From assembly GCF_022865125.1 (NCBI RefSeq), contig NZ_CP094828.1, positions 1,922,001 through 1,986,000 on the forward strand: 64,000 nucleotides of DNA, read 5' to 3'. The DNA comes from Acuticoccus sp. I52.16.1. Its GTDB lineage: Bacteria > Pseudomonadota > Alphaproteobacteria > Rhizobiales > Amorphaceae. The position numbers were made by a program, and so were the translations under genes. The notes under the pieces were generated by a model that worked only from the letters and a program-made list of their open reading frames with translations, was not told the origin of the DNA and searched no databases. Positions 35,462 through 44,909 of the stretch are shown piece after piece; the first letter of the stretch is position 1, and the number at the start of each line of letters is the position of its first letter.

Positions 35462-36441
35462 GGGCGCCGGACTTCTGGTGGGCGCCGCGGATGGGCCTCG
35501 CCGCCTCGCTGCTGGCGCCGGCCGGCTGGGTCGTCGGCACCGTCGCCGCGCACCGCATGCGCCGTGCGCCGGACGCGCGGCTCGCGATCCCGGTCGTGTG
35601 CATCGGCAACCCCACCGTCGGCGGCGCGGGCAAGACGCCCGTCTCGATCGCCGTGGCGCGCGCGCTCGTCGCCGCCGGCGCCCGCCCCGTCTTCCTCACT
35701 CGCGGCTATGGCGGGAAGGCCGCCGCGCCGCGGATCGTCGCCGGCCAGTCCGCCTCCGAGGTCGGCGACGAACCGCTGCTGCTGGCCGCGGTCGCCCCGA
35801 CCGTCGTCTCGCCGGACCGCGCCGCCGGCGGCCGCCTCGCCGCCACGCTCGGCGACGTCGTGGTGATGGACGACGGCTTCCAGAACCCCGGCCTCGCCAA
35901 GAGCTGGTCGGCGATGGTGATCGACGCGGCGGTCGGTCTCGGCAACGGCGCGGTCACGCCGGCCGGGCCGCTGCGTGCCCCGCTGGCGGCGCACCTCGGT
36001 GCCGACGCGTGGCTCGTCGTCACCGGCGACGATCGCGTGCGCGCGGCGCTGCCGGCCACACTGCCCGCGCGCGCGGTCCACGAGGTCCGCCTCGTCGCCG
36101 CCGCGCCCGAGCCGCTGGACGCCCGGCCCGTCCTCGCCTTCGCCGGGATCGGCCGGCCGCAGAAGTTCTTCGCCAGCGTCCAGGCCCTCGGCGGCCACAT
36201 CGCCGAGCGCCACCCCTTCGCCGACCATCATCATTATAGCGAGGCCGACGCCGAGCGGATCACGGCGCGCGCCGCCGCGCTCGGCGCCCGGCCGGTGACG
36301 ACGGCGAAGGATCACGTACGGCTGGCCGCCGCCGGCGCAGCGGGGCGACGGCTCGCCGAGGCGGCCTTGGTGGTCACGGTGGAGGCGGTCCTGCCGCCGG
36401 CGGTGGTGGATCAGGTGACGGCGCTCGTTCAGGCCGCGTAG
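35458..36441 (+). CDS. lpxK: Tetraacyldisaccharide 4'-kinase
   Basis: Lipid A 4'-kinase of 327 residues, anchored by an N-terminal hydrophobic stretch. It has the P-loop in GNPTVGGAGKTPVSIAVA, LTRGYGGK and the VMDDGFQNPGLAKS motif, then PAGPLR and a FAGIGRPQKFF segment. The family-typical substitution of the standard NTPase motifs is present. The GTG start overlaps waaA by 4 bp. Together with waaA this completes a lipid A-Kdo block. Confidence 0.93.
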   Translation: MRAPDFWWAPRMGLAASLLAPAGWVVGTVAAHRMRRAPDARLAIPVVCIGNPTVGGAGKTPVSIAVARALVAAGARPVFLTRGYGGKAAAPRIVAGQSASEVGDEPLLLAAVAPTVVSPDRAAGGRLAATLGDVVVMDDGFQNPGLAKSWSAMVIDAAVGLGNGAVTPAGPLRAPLAAHLGADAWLVVTGDDRVRAALPATLPARAVHEVRLVAAAPEPLDARPVLAFAGIGRPQKFFASVQALGGHIAERHPFADHHHYSEADAERITARAAALGARPVTTAKDHVRLAAAGAAGRRLAEAALVVTVEAVLPPAVVDQVTALVQAA

Positions 36442-36458
36442 GCGGGGTGCCGGCGCGC

Positions 36459-36635
36459 TCAGCGCGGGGCGCGGGAGAGACCGCGCCGGCAGAAATCGCG
36501 CACCGCGCGGTAAGCGGTGCGCCGGGGCACGGCCACCGCCGGGCGCACGGCCGCGCGCGGCGTCCGCAGGGCGATCGGCCACGCCTCCCGCGCTATGCGC
36601 CTCAGCTCCTGGTGCTCGAAGTCGACAAAAGGCAT
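36459..36635 (-). CDS. Possible small hypothetical protein
   Basis: A 58-codon frame starting MPFVDFEHQELRRIAREAW and very rich in arginine. A GAGGA sequence precedes the ATG by 7-8 bases. It fills the gap between lpxK and the malonyl-CoA decarboxylase gene. No family recognised; coding status is uncertain because GC-rich DNA opens many short frames. Confidence 0.3.
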   Translation of the reverse strand: MPFVDFEHQELRRIAREAWPIALRTPRAAVRPAVAVPRRTAYRAVRDFCRRGLSRAPR

Positions 36636-36692
36636 CGTCCCATCCTCGTCCTGCTCATCATTCGCGCTTGGAATAAGTGAGCCGGATATAGG

Positions 36693-38138
36693 TCAGGCCG
36701 TGGGCGCCTCCGTGCTCTCCGTCACAGTGTCGCGCGGCGGCTCGTCCACCTCGCGCGTGTCCGTCCGGGTCGGCGGTGGGAGTTGCGCGGGCCCGCCCGC
36801 CGGCGCCCGCTCCGCCACCTTCACCGAGCGCGCCAGCTTCGACACCGCCGGCGCCACGGCGATCCTGCCCTCGTTGACGAACGCCTCGTGGTTCTTCTCC
36901 ACCTCGGACAGGACGTAGCGGTAGTTGACCATCATGCCGTAGGCGCTGGCGAGACCGCGGGGCGACACGTCGCCGGCGAAGTTGATCTGCTCCAGCCGTG
37001 CCCCGTTGCCGAGATGGAAGCGCGCCACCGGGTCCCGGGGGCGCCCATGGTCCTTCGCCTCCAGCAGGTAATGCGCCGTCAACGGCACGAAGGCGGCCTC
37101 CGCGGCCTTAGCCTGGGCGGTGTTGTTGACCCAGCCGTCCTCCAGCGCCCTCAGCAGCGTGCGGGTCGCCTCGTCCACCGCGCTGGTCGGCCGCGCCGTC
37201 TCCTCGGAGAGCCATTTGGCGAAGCCCGGCACCGGCGACAGGGTGACGAAGTTCTTCAGGTTCGGCAGCTCGTTGGCGAGGTCCGTCGCCACTTGCTTGA
37301 TCAGGAAGGAGCCGAACGAGATCCCCCGCAGCCCGTCCTGGCAGTTGGAGATCGAGTAGAAGACGGCCGTCGTCGCGCTCTGCGGGTCGATCGGCTCGCG
37401 CTCGCCCGACAGGATGGGGCCGATGGCGCGCGGGATCTCGGTCGTCAGCGCCACCTCGACGAAGATCAGCGGCTCGTCGCCCAGGCGCGGGTGGAAGAAG
37501 CCGAAGAGGCGGCGGTCCGGCACGTCGATCCGCCGGCGCAGGTCGTTCCAGTCGGTGATCGCGTGGACGGCCTCGTAGCGGATGATCTTCTCCAGCACGG
37601 CCGCCGAGGTCTGCCAGCTGATCTCCCGCAGCATCAGGAAGCCACGGTTGAACCACGCCGCGAACAGGCGCTTGAGGTCGTCGTCGACCGTTGCGAGGTC
37701 GGGGTGGTTGGACAGCCGGTCGATCAGCTCGCAGCGCATCGCCACCAGCGCCTGCGTGCCGCCCTGCACCTGGTTGAGGCGGCGGAAGATCTCGACGCGG
37801 CGCGGCTCGGCCGCGCGTTGCAATGCCTTCGCGGTGACGCCACTCGGCTTGTCGAGGTAGGCCTCGGCGGCCTCGGCGAGGCGCTCCGGCTCGGGACCAT
37901 AGTCGGCCGCCAGGGTGCGGAAGACGAACGTGCGCCCGGCGCTGTCGAGGTCACGGTAGGCGCGCAGGAATTCCGCCGCACGCTCCAGCGACGAGGACTC
38001 GCCCCGCCCGTTGAGCAGGCTCTCGATCAGCTGGGCGAGATCGCGCCGGCTGGTGCGCCGTGGCTTGCGGCGCTCGCCGAAGAGGCGATTGTCCGTGATG
38101 GTGGAGAGCAGGTCGTTGATGACGCTGGTCTGTCGCAT
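36693..38138 (-). CDS. Malonyl-CoA decarboxylase
   Basis: Enzyme of 481 residues converting malonyl-CoA to acetyl-CoA and CO2. An N-terminal helical domain (residues about 1-170) is followed by the GNAT-like catalytic domain: HAITDWNDLRRRID, RRLFGFFHPRLGDEPLIFVEVALT, FYSISNCQDGLRGISFGSF and the catalytic SPVPGF region. A His near GNGARLEQINFAGD completes the site. The last 45 residues are Pro/Thr-rich and absent from the usual family. The ATG at 38138 is preceded by GGGAG; open sequence further upstream is a shadow. Confidence 0.9.
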   Translation of the reverse strand: MRQTSVINDLLSTITDNRLFGERRKPRRTSRRDLAQLIESLLNGRGESSSLERAAEFLRAYRDLDSAGRTFVFRTLAADYGPEPERLAEAAEAYLDKPSGVTAKALQRAAEPRRVEIFRRLNQVQGGTQALVAMRCELIDRLSNHPDLATVDDDLKRLFAAWFNRGFLMLREISWQTSAAVLEKIIRYEAVHAITDWNDLRRRIDVPDRRLFGFFHPRLGDEPLIFVEVALTTEIPRAIGPILSGEREPIDPQSATTAVFYSISNCQDGLRGISFGSFLIKQVATDLANELPNLKNFVTLSPVPGFAKWLSEETARPTSAVDEATRTLLRALEDGWVNNTAQAKAAEAAFVPLTAHYLLEAKDHGRPRDPVARFHLGNGARLEQINFAGDVSPRGLASAYGMMVNYRYVLSEVEKNHEAFVNEGRIAVAPAVSKLARSVKVAERAPAGGPAQLPPPTRTDTREVDEPPRDTVTESTEAPTA

Positions 38139-38198
38139 GGGTACGCTCCCGCGCGGCGTGGCACAAACTTGCCTTAGGGTATAGCACTCGGCGGACCG

Positions 38199-38801
38199 AT
38201 GAGGATGCGAATGCCCGAACAGAGTTATAGCGTGCGGCACGTGAAGACGGCCTACTCCGGCTTCATGACCCTCGACCTTTATGAAGCGACGATCGAGTTG
38301 AACGGCCACGCCACCGAGATGGTGCGCGAGGTGCACGACCATGGCCATGGCGCGTGTGTCCTGCCGTTCGATCCGGAGCGCCGCACATGCCTCCTGGTCC
38401 GCCAGCTGAGGTTGCCCGTCCACGTGGTGGAAGGCAATGGCCTCATCCTGGAGGCGGCCGCCGGGCTGATCGACAAGGACGACGCCAGCCCCGCCGCCGC
38501 CGCGCAGCGCGAGGCCGCGGAGGAGTTGCGCTACCTGGTGCGAAACGTCGCGCCGGTGGGCACCGTCTACCCGATCCCCGGCATGGTGACGGAGCTGATG
38601 CACTGCTTCGTCGCCGAGTACGCCGCCGCCGACCGGATCACCGAGGGCTTCGCCGCGGACGAGGACGAGGTGATCGAGGTCGAGGAGTGGGGCCTCGACG
38701 ACCTGTGGCGCGCCTGGAAGGACGGCCGTCTGCGCGACGGCAAGGCGGTCATGTGCCTCATGGGCCTGAAGCTCGACCGGCCGGAGCTCTTCACCGTCTG
38801 A
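38199..38801 (+). CDS. Nudix hydrolase (ADP-ribose pyrophosphatase / NudK type)
   Basis: Nudix enzyme of 200 residues, likely hydrolysing ADP-ribose, GDP-mannose or a similar nucleoside diphosphate derivative. The Nudix box runs from AAGLIDKDD to QREAAEELRY. It keeps the REAAEE core but has Asp in place of the first Glu and Arg in place of the usual Gly after EE. The C-terminal half, with PIPGMVTELMHCFVAEY, fits the YffH/NudK group. Divergent from the decarboxylase gene. The substrate is not predictable. Confidence 0.85.
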   Translation: MRMRMPEQSYSVRHVKTAYSGFMTLDLYEATIELNGHATEMVREVHDHGHGACVLPFDPERRTCLLVRQLRLPVHVVEGNGLILEAAAGLIDKDDASPAAAAQREAAEELRYLVRNVAPVGTVYPIPGMVTELMHCFVAEYAAADRITEGFAADEDEVIEVEEWGLDDLWRAWKDGRLRDGKAVMCLMGLKLDRPELFTV

Positions 38802-38814
38802 GGCGACGATCGCC

Positions 38815-39717
38815 TCACGCGCCCGCCGGGATCGCCGGCGGTGCGGCGGGGGCGGCCTCCCACTGGCGCACCATCGTGCGGGCCAGCGTCTCGGCGGCGC
38901 AGCGGTTGGGGCCGTCGGGCGAAACGCCGATGGAGTAGACCGCCCCGGCGACGCGCAAGTCCGGCCAAGGCTCCACCAGGAGGCCCTGGGAGAGCTGTGG
39001 GCCGAGCAGCTCCAGCGGCGCCACGATGGCGCCGAGCCCGGCGAGCGCCGCCTCCAGCGCGACATAATAATGCGGGTAGACCTTCGCCGGGCGCGCCGGC
39101 CGCCCGCGGAACGCGTGCTGGCACCAGCGGGCGAGCTCGCCGGTGCGCGTCGCCGCGTCGACGAAGGGGAGGCGCGCCGGGTCGGTCACGTCGAGAAGGT
39201 TGGGCGGCACCAGGAGGCCGAGCTGCTCGACGAAGAGCGGCCGCGGCGCGAAGCGCGGCGCCAGTGCCTCCCCCCGCCGCACCACCAGATCGAACTGCAG
39301 TGCGTCCCAGTCCTCGGTGGTGTGGGTCGGGCGGACGCGGATCCCCGTGTCGCTGCCGGCGATATCGAGCCGTGGCAGGCGCGGGATGAGCCAGCGCATG
39401 GCGAAGGTGGCGGGAGCGACGACCGTCAGCACCTCCTGCCGGTCGCTGGCGAGCACATCGTCGAGTGCGGTCTCGATTTCCTCCAGCGCGCCGCCGACGG
39501 CCGCCGCGAGACGCTCGCCGGCCGCGTTGGCGACCATGCCGCCCCGCCGACCGCTGAACAACGGCCGCCCCAGCCACTGCTCCAGATGTGCGAGTTGCTT
39601 ACTCACCGCTCCGTGCGTCACGGATAAATCATCGGCCGCGGCCGACACACTGCCCGTTCGCACGACACTCTCCAGTGCAATGAGAGATTTTATCGGCAGT
39701 ATTCGTCGTTTTGTCAT
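38815..39717 (-). CDS. LysR-family regulator, candidate PhnR
   Basis: LysR-type regulator of 300 residues with an N-terminal winged helix (about residues 5-64: IALESVVRTGSVSAAADDLSV) and a periplasmic-binding-fold effector domain (VVAPATFAMRWLIPRLPRL). It is GcvA-like in style. It is divergent from the phosphonoacetate hydrolase gene 165 bp away; in Pseudomonas fluorescens a LysR protein, PhnR, activates phnA in the presence of phosphonoacetate. By position this gene is the likely equivalent. A TGTGA-N7-TCACA palindrome overlaps its start codon. Confidence 0.85.
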   Translation of the reverse strand: MTKRRILPIKSLIALESVVRTGSVSAAADDLSVTHGAVSKQLAHLEQWLGRPLFSGRRGGMVANAAGERLAAAVGGALEEIETALDDVLASDRQEVLTVVAPATFAMRWLIPRLPRLDIAGSDTGIRVRPTHTTEDWDALQFDLVVRRGEALAPRFAPRPLFVEQLGLLVPPNLLDVTDPARLPFVDAATRTGELARWCQHAFRGRPARPAKVYPHYYVALEAALAGLGAIVAPLELLGPQLSQGLLVEPWPDLRVAGAVYSIGVSPDGPNRCAAETLARTMVRQWEAAPAAPPAIPAGA

Positions 39718-39733
39718 GTGAATTCATCTCACA
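39717..39733. promoter_or_regulatory. Inverted repeat in the phnR-phnA divergent region
   Basis: TGTGA-N7-TCACA. It overlaps the LysR gene's start codon and lies about 150 bp before phnA. It could be an autoregulatory LysR operator. The spacing is one base longer than a Crp site. Confidence 0.35.
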
Positions 39734-39881
39734 TTGCGCGAATTTATTTCCATTGCTTGCGAGTCGTCGTTGGCGCTACCTCGTTCCCCAACGCGAATGC
39801 GTTCTGTATTCTTGACGAACCTCCTTATACATCAAACACATGGCGGTTTGATTACGGGCGGTCGTGAGCGCTGGAGGATCA

Positions 39882-41156
39882 ATGGCTCTCGCAATGGACA
39901 CCGCCACAGGAACCCCCGCCGCCGAGGTCGAAGTCAACGGGCGCCGCTATGCGCTGCCGCACCGCCCGGTCGCCGTGATCTGCTACGACGGGTGCGACCC
40001 GGCCTACGTCGCCGCCGCGCGCGAGGCCGGCATCGTCCCGCACCTCGCCCGCATGATGGACGAGGGCTTCGCCGCCACCGCGCTCGCCGCGATGCCGACC
40101 TTCACCAACCCCAACAACGTCTCCATCGTCACCGGCGCGCCGCCGGCCGTCCACGGCATCTCCGGCAACTACTATTACGACGCCGCGACCGGCCGTGAAA
40201 TCATGATGCTCGACGCGGAGGGGATGCGCGGCGGCACGGTGCTGGCCGCGCTCGCCGCGGCAGGCGTGCGCGTCGCGGCGGTGACGGCCAAGGACAAGCT
40301 CCTCAAGGCCCTCGCGAAGGACCTCGCCGGTATCGCCTTCTCCGCCGAGCGTGCCGACGAGGCGACCCTCGCCGCCAACGGCATCGAGGACGCCACCCGC
40401 CTCGTCGGCCGCCCGGCGCCGGAGCCGTACGTCCCCGATCTCTCGCTCTTCGTGCTCGACGCCGGCGTGCGGCTCATCGGCGAGGGGATGGCCGACGTCG
40501 CCTACCTCTCGCTGTCGGACCTCGTGCAGCACTCGCACGCTCCCGGCACGCCCGAGGCCAACGCCTTCATGGCGGCAGTCGACCAGCGCGTCGGCGCGCT
40601 GCTGGCGGCGGGGGCGGTGGTCGGCATCGTCGCCGACCACGGCATGAACGACATGGCCGAGGACGGCGGAGCGGCGCGGGTCACCTACCTCGCCGATCGC
40701 CTGGACGCCGCGTTCGGCGAAGGCCGCACCCGCGTCGTCTGTCCCATCACCGACCCGTTCGTGCGCCATCACGGCGCGCTGGGCGGTTTCGTGCGGGTCC
40801 ACGTCACCGACCCGGCGCTCGCCGCCGCCGAGGTGCTGGCCGCGGTGGCGGCGATGGACGGCGTCGGCGAGGCCCTCTCCGGGGCCGAGGCCGCCGCCCG
40901 GTTCGAGCTGCCGCCCGAGCGCGAGGGCGACGTCGTGGCGATCGGCGCCCCCAACGTCGCGCTCGGGGCCCATGCGGCGGACCACGACCTCTCGGCCCTG
41001 GCCGGCACGCGGCTGCGCTCCCACGGCGGGCTCGCCGAGCAGCGGGTGCCGTTCGTCCTGTCCCATCCGCTCACCGACGCCTACCGCGCCAAGGCCGCCG
41101 GCCCGCTGCGCAACTTCGACATCTTCGACTTCGCGCTGAACGGGGTGCGCGGATGA
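39882..41156 (+). CDS. phnA: Phosphonoacetate hydrolase
   Basis: Zinc-dependent alkaline-phosphatase-superfamily enzyme of 424 residues that cleaves the C-P bond of phosphonoacetate to acetate and phosphate. Metal and nucleophile residues are visible: VICYDGCDP (Asp36), the nucleophile Thr75 in MPTFTNPNN, SDLVQHSHAPG, VADHGMND and SHGGLAEQ. The close similarity to the Sinorhizobium PhnA active-site layout supports the call. The ATG at 39882 has GGAGG 4 bases upstream; a GTG at 39864 is less likely. The stop overlaps the next gene by 4 bp. Confidence 0.9.
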   Translation: MALAMDTATGTPAAEVEVNGRRYALPHRPVAVICYDGCDPAYVAAAREAGIVPHLARMMDEGFAATALAAMPTFTNPNNVSIVTGAPPAVHGISGNYYYDAATGREIMMLDAEGMRGGTVLAALAAAGVRVAAVTAKDKLLKALAKDLAGIAFSAERADEATLAANGIEDATRLVGRPAPEPYVPDLSLFVLDAGVRLIGEGMADVAYLSLSDLVQHSHAPGTPEANAFMAAVDQRVGALLAAGAVVGIVADHGMNDMAEDGGAARVTYLADRLDAAFGEGRTRVVCPITDPFVRHHGALGGFVRVHVTDPALAAAEVLAAVAAMDGVGEALSGAEAAARFELPPEREGDVVAIGAPNVALGAHAADHDLSALAGTRLRSHGGLAEQRVPFVLSHPLTDAYRAKAAGPLRNFDIFDFALNGVRG

Positions 41157-42451
41157 CCCGCGCCTTCGCCATCGTCCTCGACGGGTTGCGCCGCGACCTC
41201 GTCACGCCCGAAACGACGCCGCACCTGATGCGCTTCGCCGACACCGCGACGCGCTTCACCGCCCACCGCTCGGTCTTCCCGTCGGCGACACGCGTGGTTT
41301 CGGCCGCGTTCGCCACCGGCTGCCATCCGGCCCGCAACGGGTTGCAGGGCAACACCGTGGCGCTGATGGCCAACGGGCGGCTGGCGCTTCACGACGTCGG
41401 CAAGCCGGAGTTCTTCGCCACCAAGCGGGCGGCGACCGGCAGCACGCTCGACCAGCCCACCATGGCCGAGCGGCTTTCGGATCGCGGCGGCGTCGTCGTC
41501 TTCAACAACGTCTCGCCGGGGGCGGCCTACGCGCACGACCCGGACGGGCACGGCACCGTCTACCACCGCGCCGGCTCGCACGGGCCGGGCCTCGGCCCGG
41601 TCGCCCGCCCGCTCGCCGTCACGCTCGGCATCGACGGGGACGAGGCGATGGCCGAGCGTTTCGTCGCCGAGGCGGTCGACCCCGCCGGCCCGCACGGGCG
41701 CACCGCGCTCGCCGTCCTGTGGCTCTCCGAGCCCGACACCACGCAGCACGCCGCCCCGCTCGGCTCGCCGGACGCCCTCGCGGTGCTCCGGCGGGCGGAC
41801 GCCGTCGCCGGCCGCGTCCTCGCCGCGATCGACGCCGCGCATCCGGCCGGCCCCGACGCGCCGCTCGTCGCCATCCTCTCCGACCACGGCCACCAGACGG
41901 TCGGCAGCGTGATCGACATCGACGCCTTCCTCGTCGCCGAGGGGCTGAAGGCGAAGGGCGCGGACGACGTCCTCGTCGCGCCCAACGGGACCGGCGCCCT
42001 CGTCTACGTCCACCCGGACGGCGCCGACCGCATACCCGCCATCGTCCGCGCGCTGGAGGCGGTGCCCTGGACCGGCGCGGTCTACGCCGGCGAAGAGCTC
42101 GCCCGTGTCGGCCACGCGCCGGTCGGCGGGCTCGCCGTCGCCGTTTCCATGGCGGCCAGCGACGCGCCCAACGCCTACGGCATCCGCGGCACCAGCGCCG
42201 TCGTGCGGCCCTGCGGCAGCAAGGCCGACCGGCTCGGCTGCGGCCAGCACGGCGGTCTCGGCGCCGGCGAGCAGTCTCCCTTCCTCATGATGCGTGGCGC
42301 GGGCTTCCGCCCCGGTGCCGCGCTCGGCGAGCCGACCTCCGCGGTCGACCTCGCGCCCACCATCCTCACCCATCTCGGCGTCCCCCACCGGGGGCTCGAT
42401 GGGCGGGACCTCCACGCCACTCTGGAACCCATCGGAGATCAACGGCCATGA
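41153..42451 (+). CDS. Alkaline-phosphatase-superfamily phosphodiesterase/phosphonatase, substrate unknown
   Basis: Enzyme of 432 residues of the type I phosphodiesterase/nucleotide pyrophosphatase group. It keeps a complete two-zinc site: AIVLDGLRRD, the nucleophile Thr in FPSATRVVSAAFATG, LWLSEPDTTQH, LSDHGHQ and CGQHGG. It differs from phnA, so it is not a simple duplicate, and the phosphate-binding residues of known phosphonatases cannot be assigned by eye. It sits between phnA and the binding-protein gene with 4-bp overlaps on both sides, so it probably acts on the same phosphorus compound or a related ester. Confidence 0.8.
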   Translation: MTRAFAIVLDGLRRDLVTPETTPHLMRFADTATRFTAHRSVFPSATRVVSAAFATGCHPARNGLQGNTVALMANGRLALHDVGKPEFFATKRAATGSTLDQPTMAERLSDRGGVVVFNNVSPGAAYAHDPDGHGTVYHRAGSHGPGLGPVARPLAVTLGIDGDEAMAERFVAEAVDPAGPHGRTALAVLWLSEPDTTQHAAPLGSPDALAVLRRADAVAGRVLAAIDAAHPAGPDAPLVAILSDHGHQTVGSVIDIDAFLVAEGLKAKGADDVLVAPNGTGALVYVHPDGADRIPAIVRALEAVPWTGAVYAGEELARVGHAPVGGLAVAVSMAASDAPNAYGIRGTSAVVRPCGSKADRLGCGQHGGLGAGEQSPFLMMRGAGFRPGAALGEPTSAVDLAPTILTHLGVPHRGLDGRDLHATLEPIGDQRP

Positions 42452-44013
42452 CGACCAAGCCCTTCGCCCGGATCGACCGCCGCCGGCTCATGCTCGGCAC
42501 CGCCGCCGCAGCGCTGTTCGCGTCGGCACCGCTGGCCCTCGCCCCCGAGGCGCGCGCCCAGGACCCCGTCAAAGGCGGCACCCTGCGCTACGCGACGCTC
42601 GGCCTCGACACCTCCGACCCCCACCGCCACACCGGCTCCATCGCCGTGCAGCAGCTCTATGTCGAGGCGCTGACCTCGATCGGTCCCGACGGCCGCGTCG
42701 AGCCCTTCCTCGCGAAGGGGTGGGACATCTCCGAGGACGGCAAGACCTACACCTTCACGCTGCGCGACGGCGTCACCTTCCACAACGGCGACCCGATGGA
42801 TGCCGAGGCGGTCGCCGCCAACATCCGCCGCGTGAAGGAGAACGTCACCGGCGGCTGGCTCGCCTCCGCGATGAAGCTCGTCGAGAGCGTCAAGACCGAG
42901 GGCGACGACGCCGTCGTCATCACCATGAGCGAGCCCTACGCCCCGCTCGTGAACCTCATGTCCGAGCTGTGGATCGTCTCCCCCGCCTCCGAGGGCTGGG
43001 ACGAGACCATCAAGACCCCGATCGGCACCGGCCCGTTCACCTTCGGCGAGTGGCGCCCGCAGGTGTCGCTGACCGCCCCGGCCTACGAAGCCTACTGGCG
43101 CGGCGACGACATGCCCTACCTCGCCGCGGTCGAGGTGAACCTTCGCGAGGACATCGACAAGGGCAACGCTCTGCGCGCCGGCGACCTCGACATCGTCAAC
43201 GTCGACCGTGACGTCGCCCGCCGCCTCGCCCAGGACCCGGCGATCCGCACGTCGACGCTGAAGGACTCCACCTGGTACTTCGCCGCGTTCAACAACCGCA
43301 GCCCCCGCGCCCCGTTCGACGACCCGAAGGTCCGCGAAGCGCTGATGTACGCGATCGACAAGCGTGCCTTCATGCAATTCATCGCCCCCGAAACGGGCGT
43401 AGTCTCCAACCAGATGGTCATGCCCGGCCACGTCTACTACGACGCGGCGATCGGCGAGGCGGACGCGCACAAGGGTGCCGACCTCGACAAAGCGAAGGCG
43501 CTGCTGGCCGAGGCCGGCGTCGACCCCTCCACCATCACCATCGACCTCGTCTCCTGGCAGGAGAGCTACCCGCAGGTCGTCGTCCAGATGCTGCGCCAGC
43601 TCGGCTTCAAGGTGGAGCACTCCGCGCTCGACGACCTCGGCGCGCAGAACCGCCTCGGCCAGTACGACTGGGACATGGCGGTGATGGCCTCCGGCCCGCG
43701 TGCCGACATCTTCCTGCGCTACGTGCGGCTGATGAGCGACGGGCCGAACCCGGTCCTGTGGGGCGGCATCCAGGACGCCGAGCTCGACGGCCTCATCAAG
43801 GCCGCCGTCGCCGAGACCGACGAGGACGCCCGAAAGGCGCTCTATACCGAGGCCTTCCAGCGCGTGATCGACAACAAATACTTCATGGTGCTGGGTCATG
43901 CGCCGAACGCGATCGCCATGCGCGAGGCGGTGAAGGGCTACGAGCCGGGCTTCACCTGGTCGCCCAACTGGGTGAGCGGCGGCATCGCCCAGACCTTCCT
44001 GATCGAGGACTGA
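42448..44013 (+). CDS. ABC transporter substrate-binding protein, family 5 (peptide/nickel type), Tat-exported
   Basis: Periplasmic solute-binding protein of 521 residues. The N-terminus has a twin-arginine signal (RRRLMLG, cleavage near ARAQDP). The mature part starts GGTLRYATLG and has the family 5 signature GKTYTFTLRDGVTFHNGDP and a DDPKVREALMYAIDK segment. Family 5 proteins usually bind peptides, nickel or related solutes. In this operon, after two AP-superfamily enzymes, the ligand is more likely a phosphonate or phosphoester; this is inference. Confidence 0.9.
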   Translation: MTTKPFARIDRRRLMLGTAAAALFASAPLALAPEARAQDPVKGGTLRYATLGLDTSDPHRHTGSIAVQQLYVEALTSIGPDGRVEPFLAKGWDISEDGKTYTFTLRDGVTFHNGDPMDAEAVAANIRRVKENVTGGWLASAMKLVESVKTEGDDAVVITMSEPYAPLVNLMSELWIVSPASEGWDETIKTPIGTGPFTFGEWRPQVSLTAPAYEAYWRGDDMPYLAAVEVNLREDIDKGNALRAGDLDIVNVDRDVARRLAQDPAIRTSTLKDSTWYFAAFNNRSPRAPFDDPKVREALMYAIDKRAFMQFIAPETGVVSNQMVMPGHVYYDAAIGEADAHKGADLDKAKALLAEAGVDPSTITIDLVSWQESYPQVVVQMLRQLGFKVEHSALDDLGAQNRLGQYDWDMAVMASGPRADIFLRYVRLMSDGPNPVLWGGIQDAELDGLIKAAVAETDEDARKALYTEAFQRVIDNKYFMVLGHAPNAIAMREAVKGYEPGFTWSPNWVSGGIAQTFLIED

Positions 44014-44018
44014 GGCCG

Positions 44019-44909
44019 GTGGCCCTCGCGATCAAGGCGGACGGGGCCCTCCCCGCCGCAGCGGCCCGCCGGGCGGGGGGCGGCCGCGTCCTCGTCGGCA
44101 TCGCGGGGGCGGTCGTCTTCGCCATCATCCTCGCAGCGGTGTTCGCGCCGTGGCTCGTCACGCACGACCCGTTCGCGCAGGACCTTTTTCACCTCAACAC
44201 GGCGCCGGGGGGCGAGCACCCCCTCGGCACCGACCATATCGGCCGCGACGTCTACTCCCGCCTCGTCATGGGGGCGCGGCTGACGCTGATCGTCGGTGCC
44301 GGAGGCGCGGCGATCGCCTTCCTGCTGGGCGGCGCGCTGGGGCTCCTCGGCATGGCGCTCGGCCGCTGGGGCGAACGGGTGGTCTTCGCCGTGATCGACC
44401 TCGTGCGCGCCGTCCCCGGCATCCTGCTGGCGCTCCTCATCATCGTCGCCGTCGGCGAGGGGACGGGGCCGGTGACCTTGGCGCTCGGCGTCTCGTTCGC
44501 GCCGTTCTTCGCCTACGTCGCGCGGGCGACGTTCAAGCGCGAGGCGGCGCAGGACTATGTACGCGTCGCCGGGCTCTTCGGCGGCGGGCGGCTGCATGTC
44601 CTGCGGCTGCACATCCTGCCCAACCTCTGCGGCAGCCTCGTCACGCAGGCGGCGATCATCCTGCCGCGCTGCATCGTGACCGAGTCGGTGCTGTCGTTCC
44701 TCGGCCTCGGCTCCTCGCCCGACGCGCCGACCTGGGGCCGCATGATCTCCGACGCCAGCCGCTACCTGGAAGTCTCGCCGCACGCGATCCTGGCACCCAT
44801 CGCCGCCCTCGTCGCGCTGACGGTCAGCCTCCTGGTGCTGGGCGACGCACTGCGCGAGCGGCTCGACCCGCTGCGCGCCGGCGCCCTCCCGCCGGGAGCG
44901 GTCCGATGA
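44019..44909 (+). CDS. ABC transporter permease, OppC/DppC type
   Basis: Inner-membrane permease of 296 residues with a cytoplasmic N-terminus and 5-6 membrane segments. The LGTDHIGRDVYSRLVMGAR motif is typical of the C-type subunit, as is the EAA-like loop RVAGLFGGGRLHVLRLHILPN. GTG start, 5 bp after the binding-protein stop. It is encoded before the B-type permease, the reverse of the usual dpp order. Confidence 0.9.
   Translation: MALAIKADGALPAAAARRAGGGRVLVGIAGAVVFAIILAAVFAPWLVTHDPFAQDLFHLNTAPGGEHPLGTDHIGRDVYSRLVMGARLTLIVGAGGAAIAFLLGGALGLLGMALGRWGERVVFAVIDLVRAVPGILLALLIIVAVGEGTGPVTLALGVSFAPFFAYVARATFKREAAQDYVRVAGLFGGGRLHVLRLHILPNLCGSLVTQAAIILPRCIVTESVLSFLGLGSSPDAPTWGRMISDASRYLEVSPHAILAPIAALVALTVSLLVLGDALRERLDPLRAGALPPGAVR

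Noticed and set aside
39717-39733. A Crp binding site upstream of phnA
   Set aside because: The half-sites match, but the spacer is seven and not six bases. The site overlaps the LysR start codon and lies far from phnA. A LysR operator fits better.
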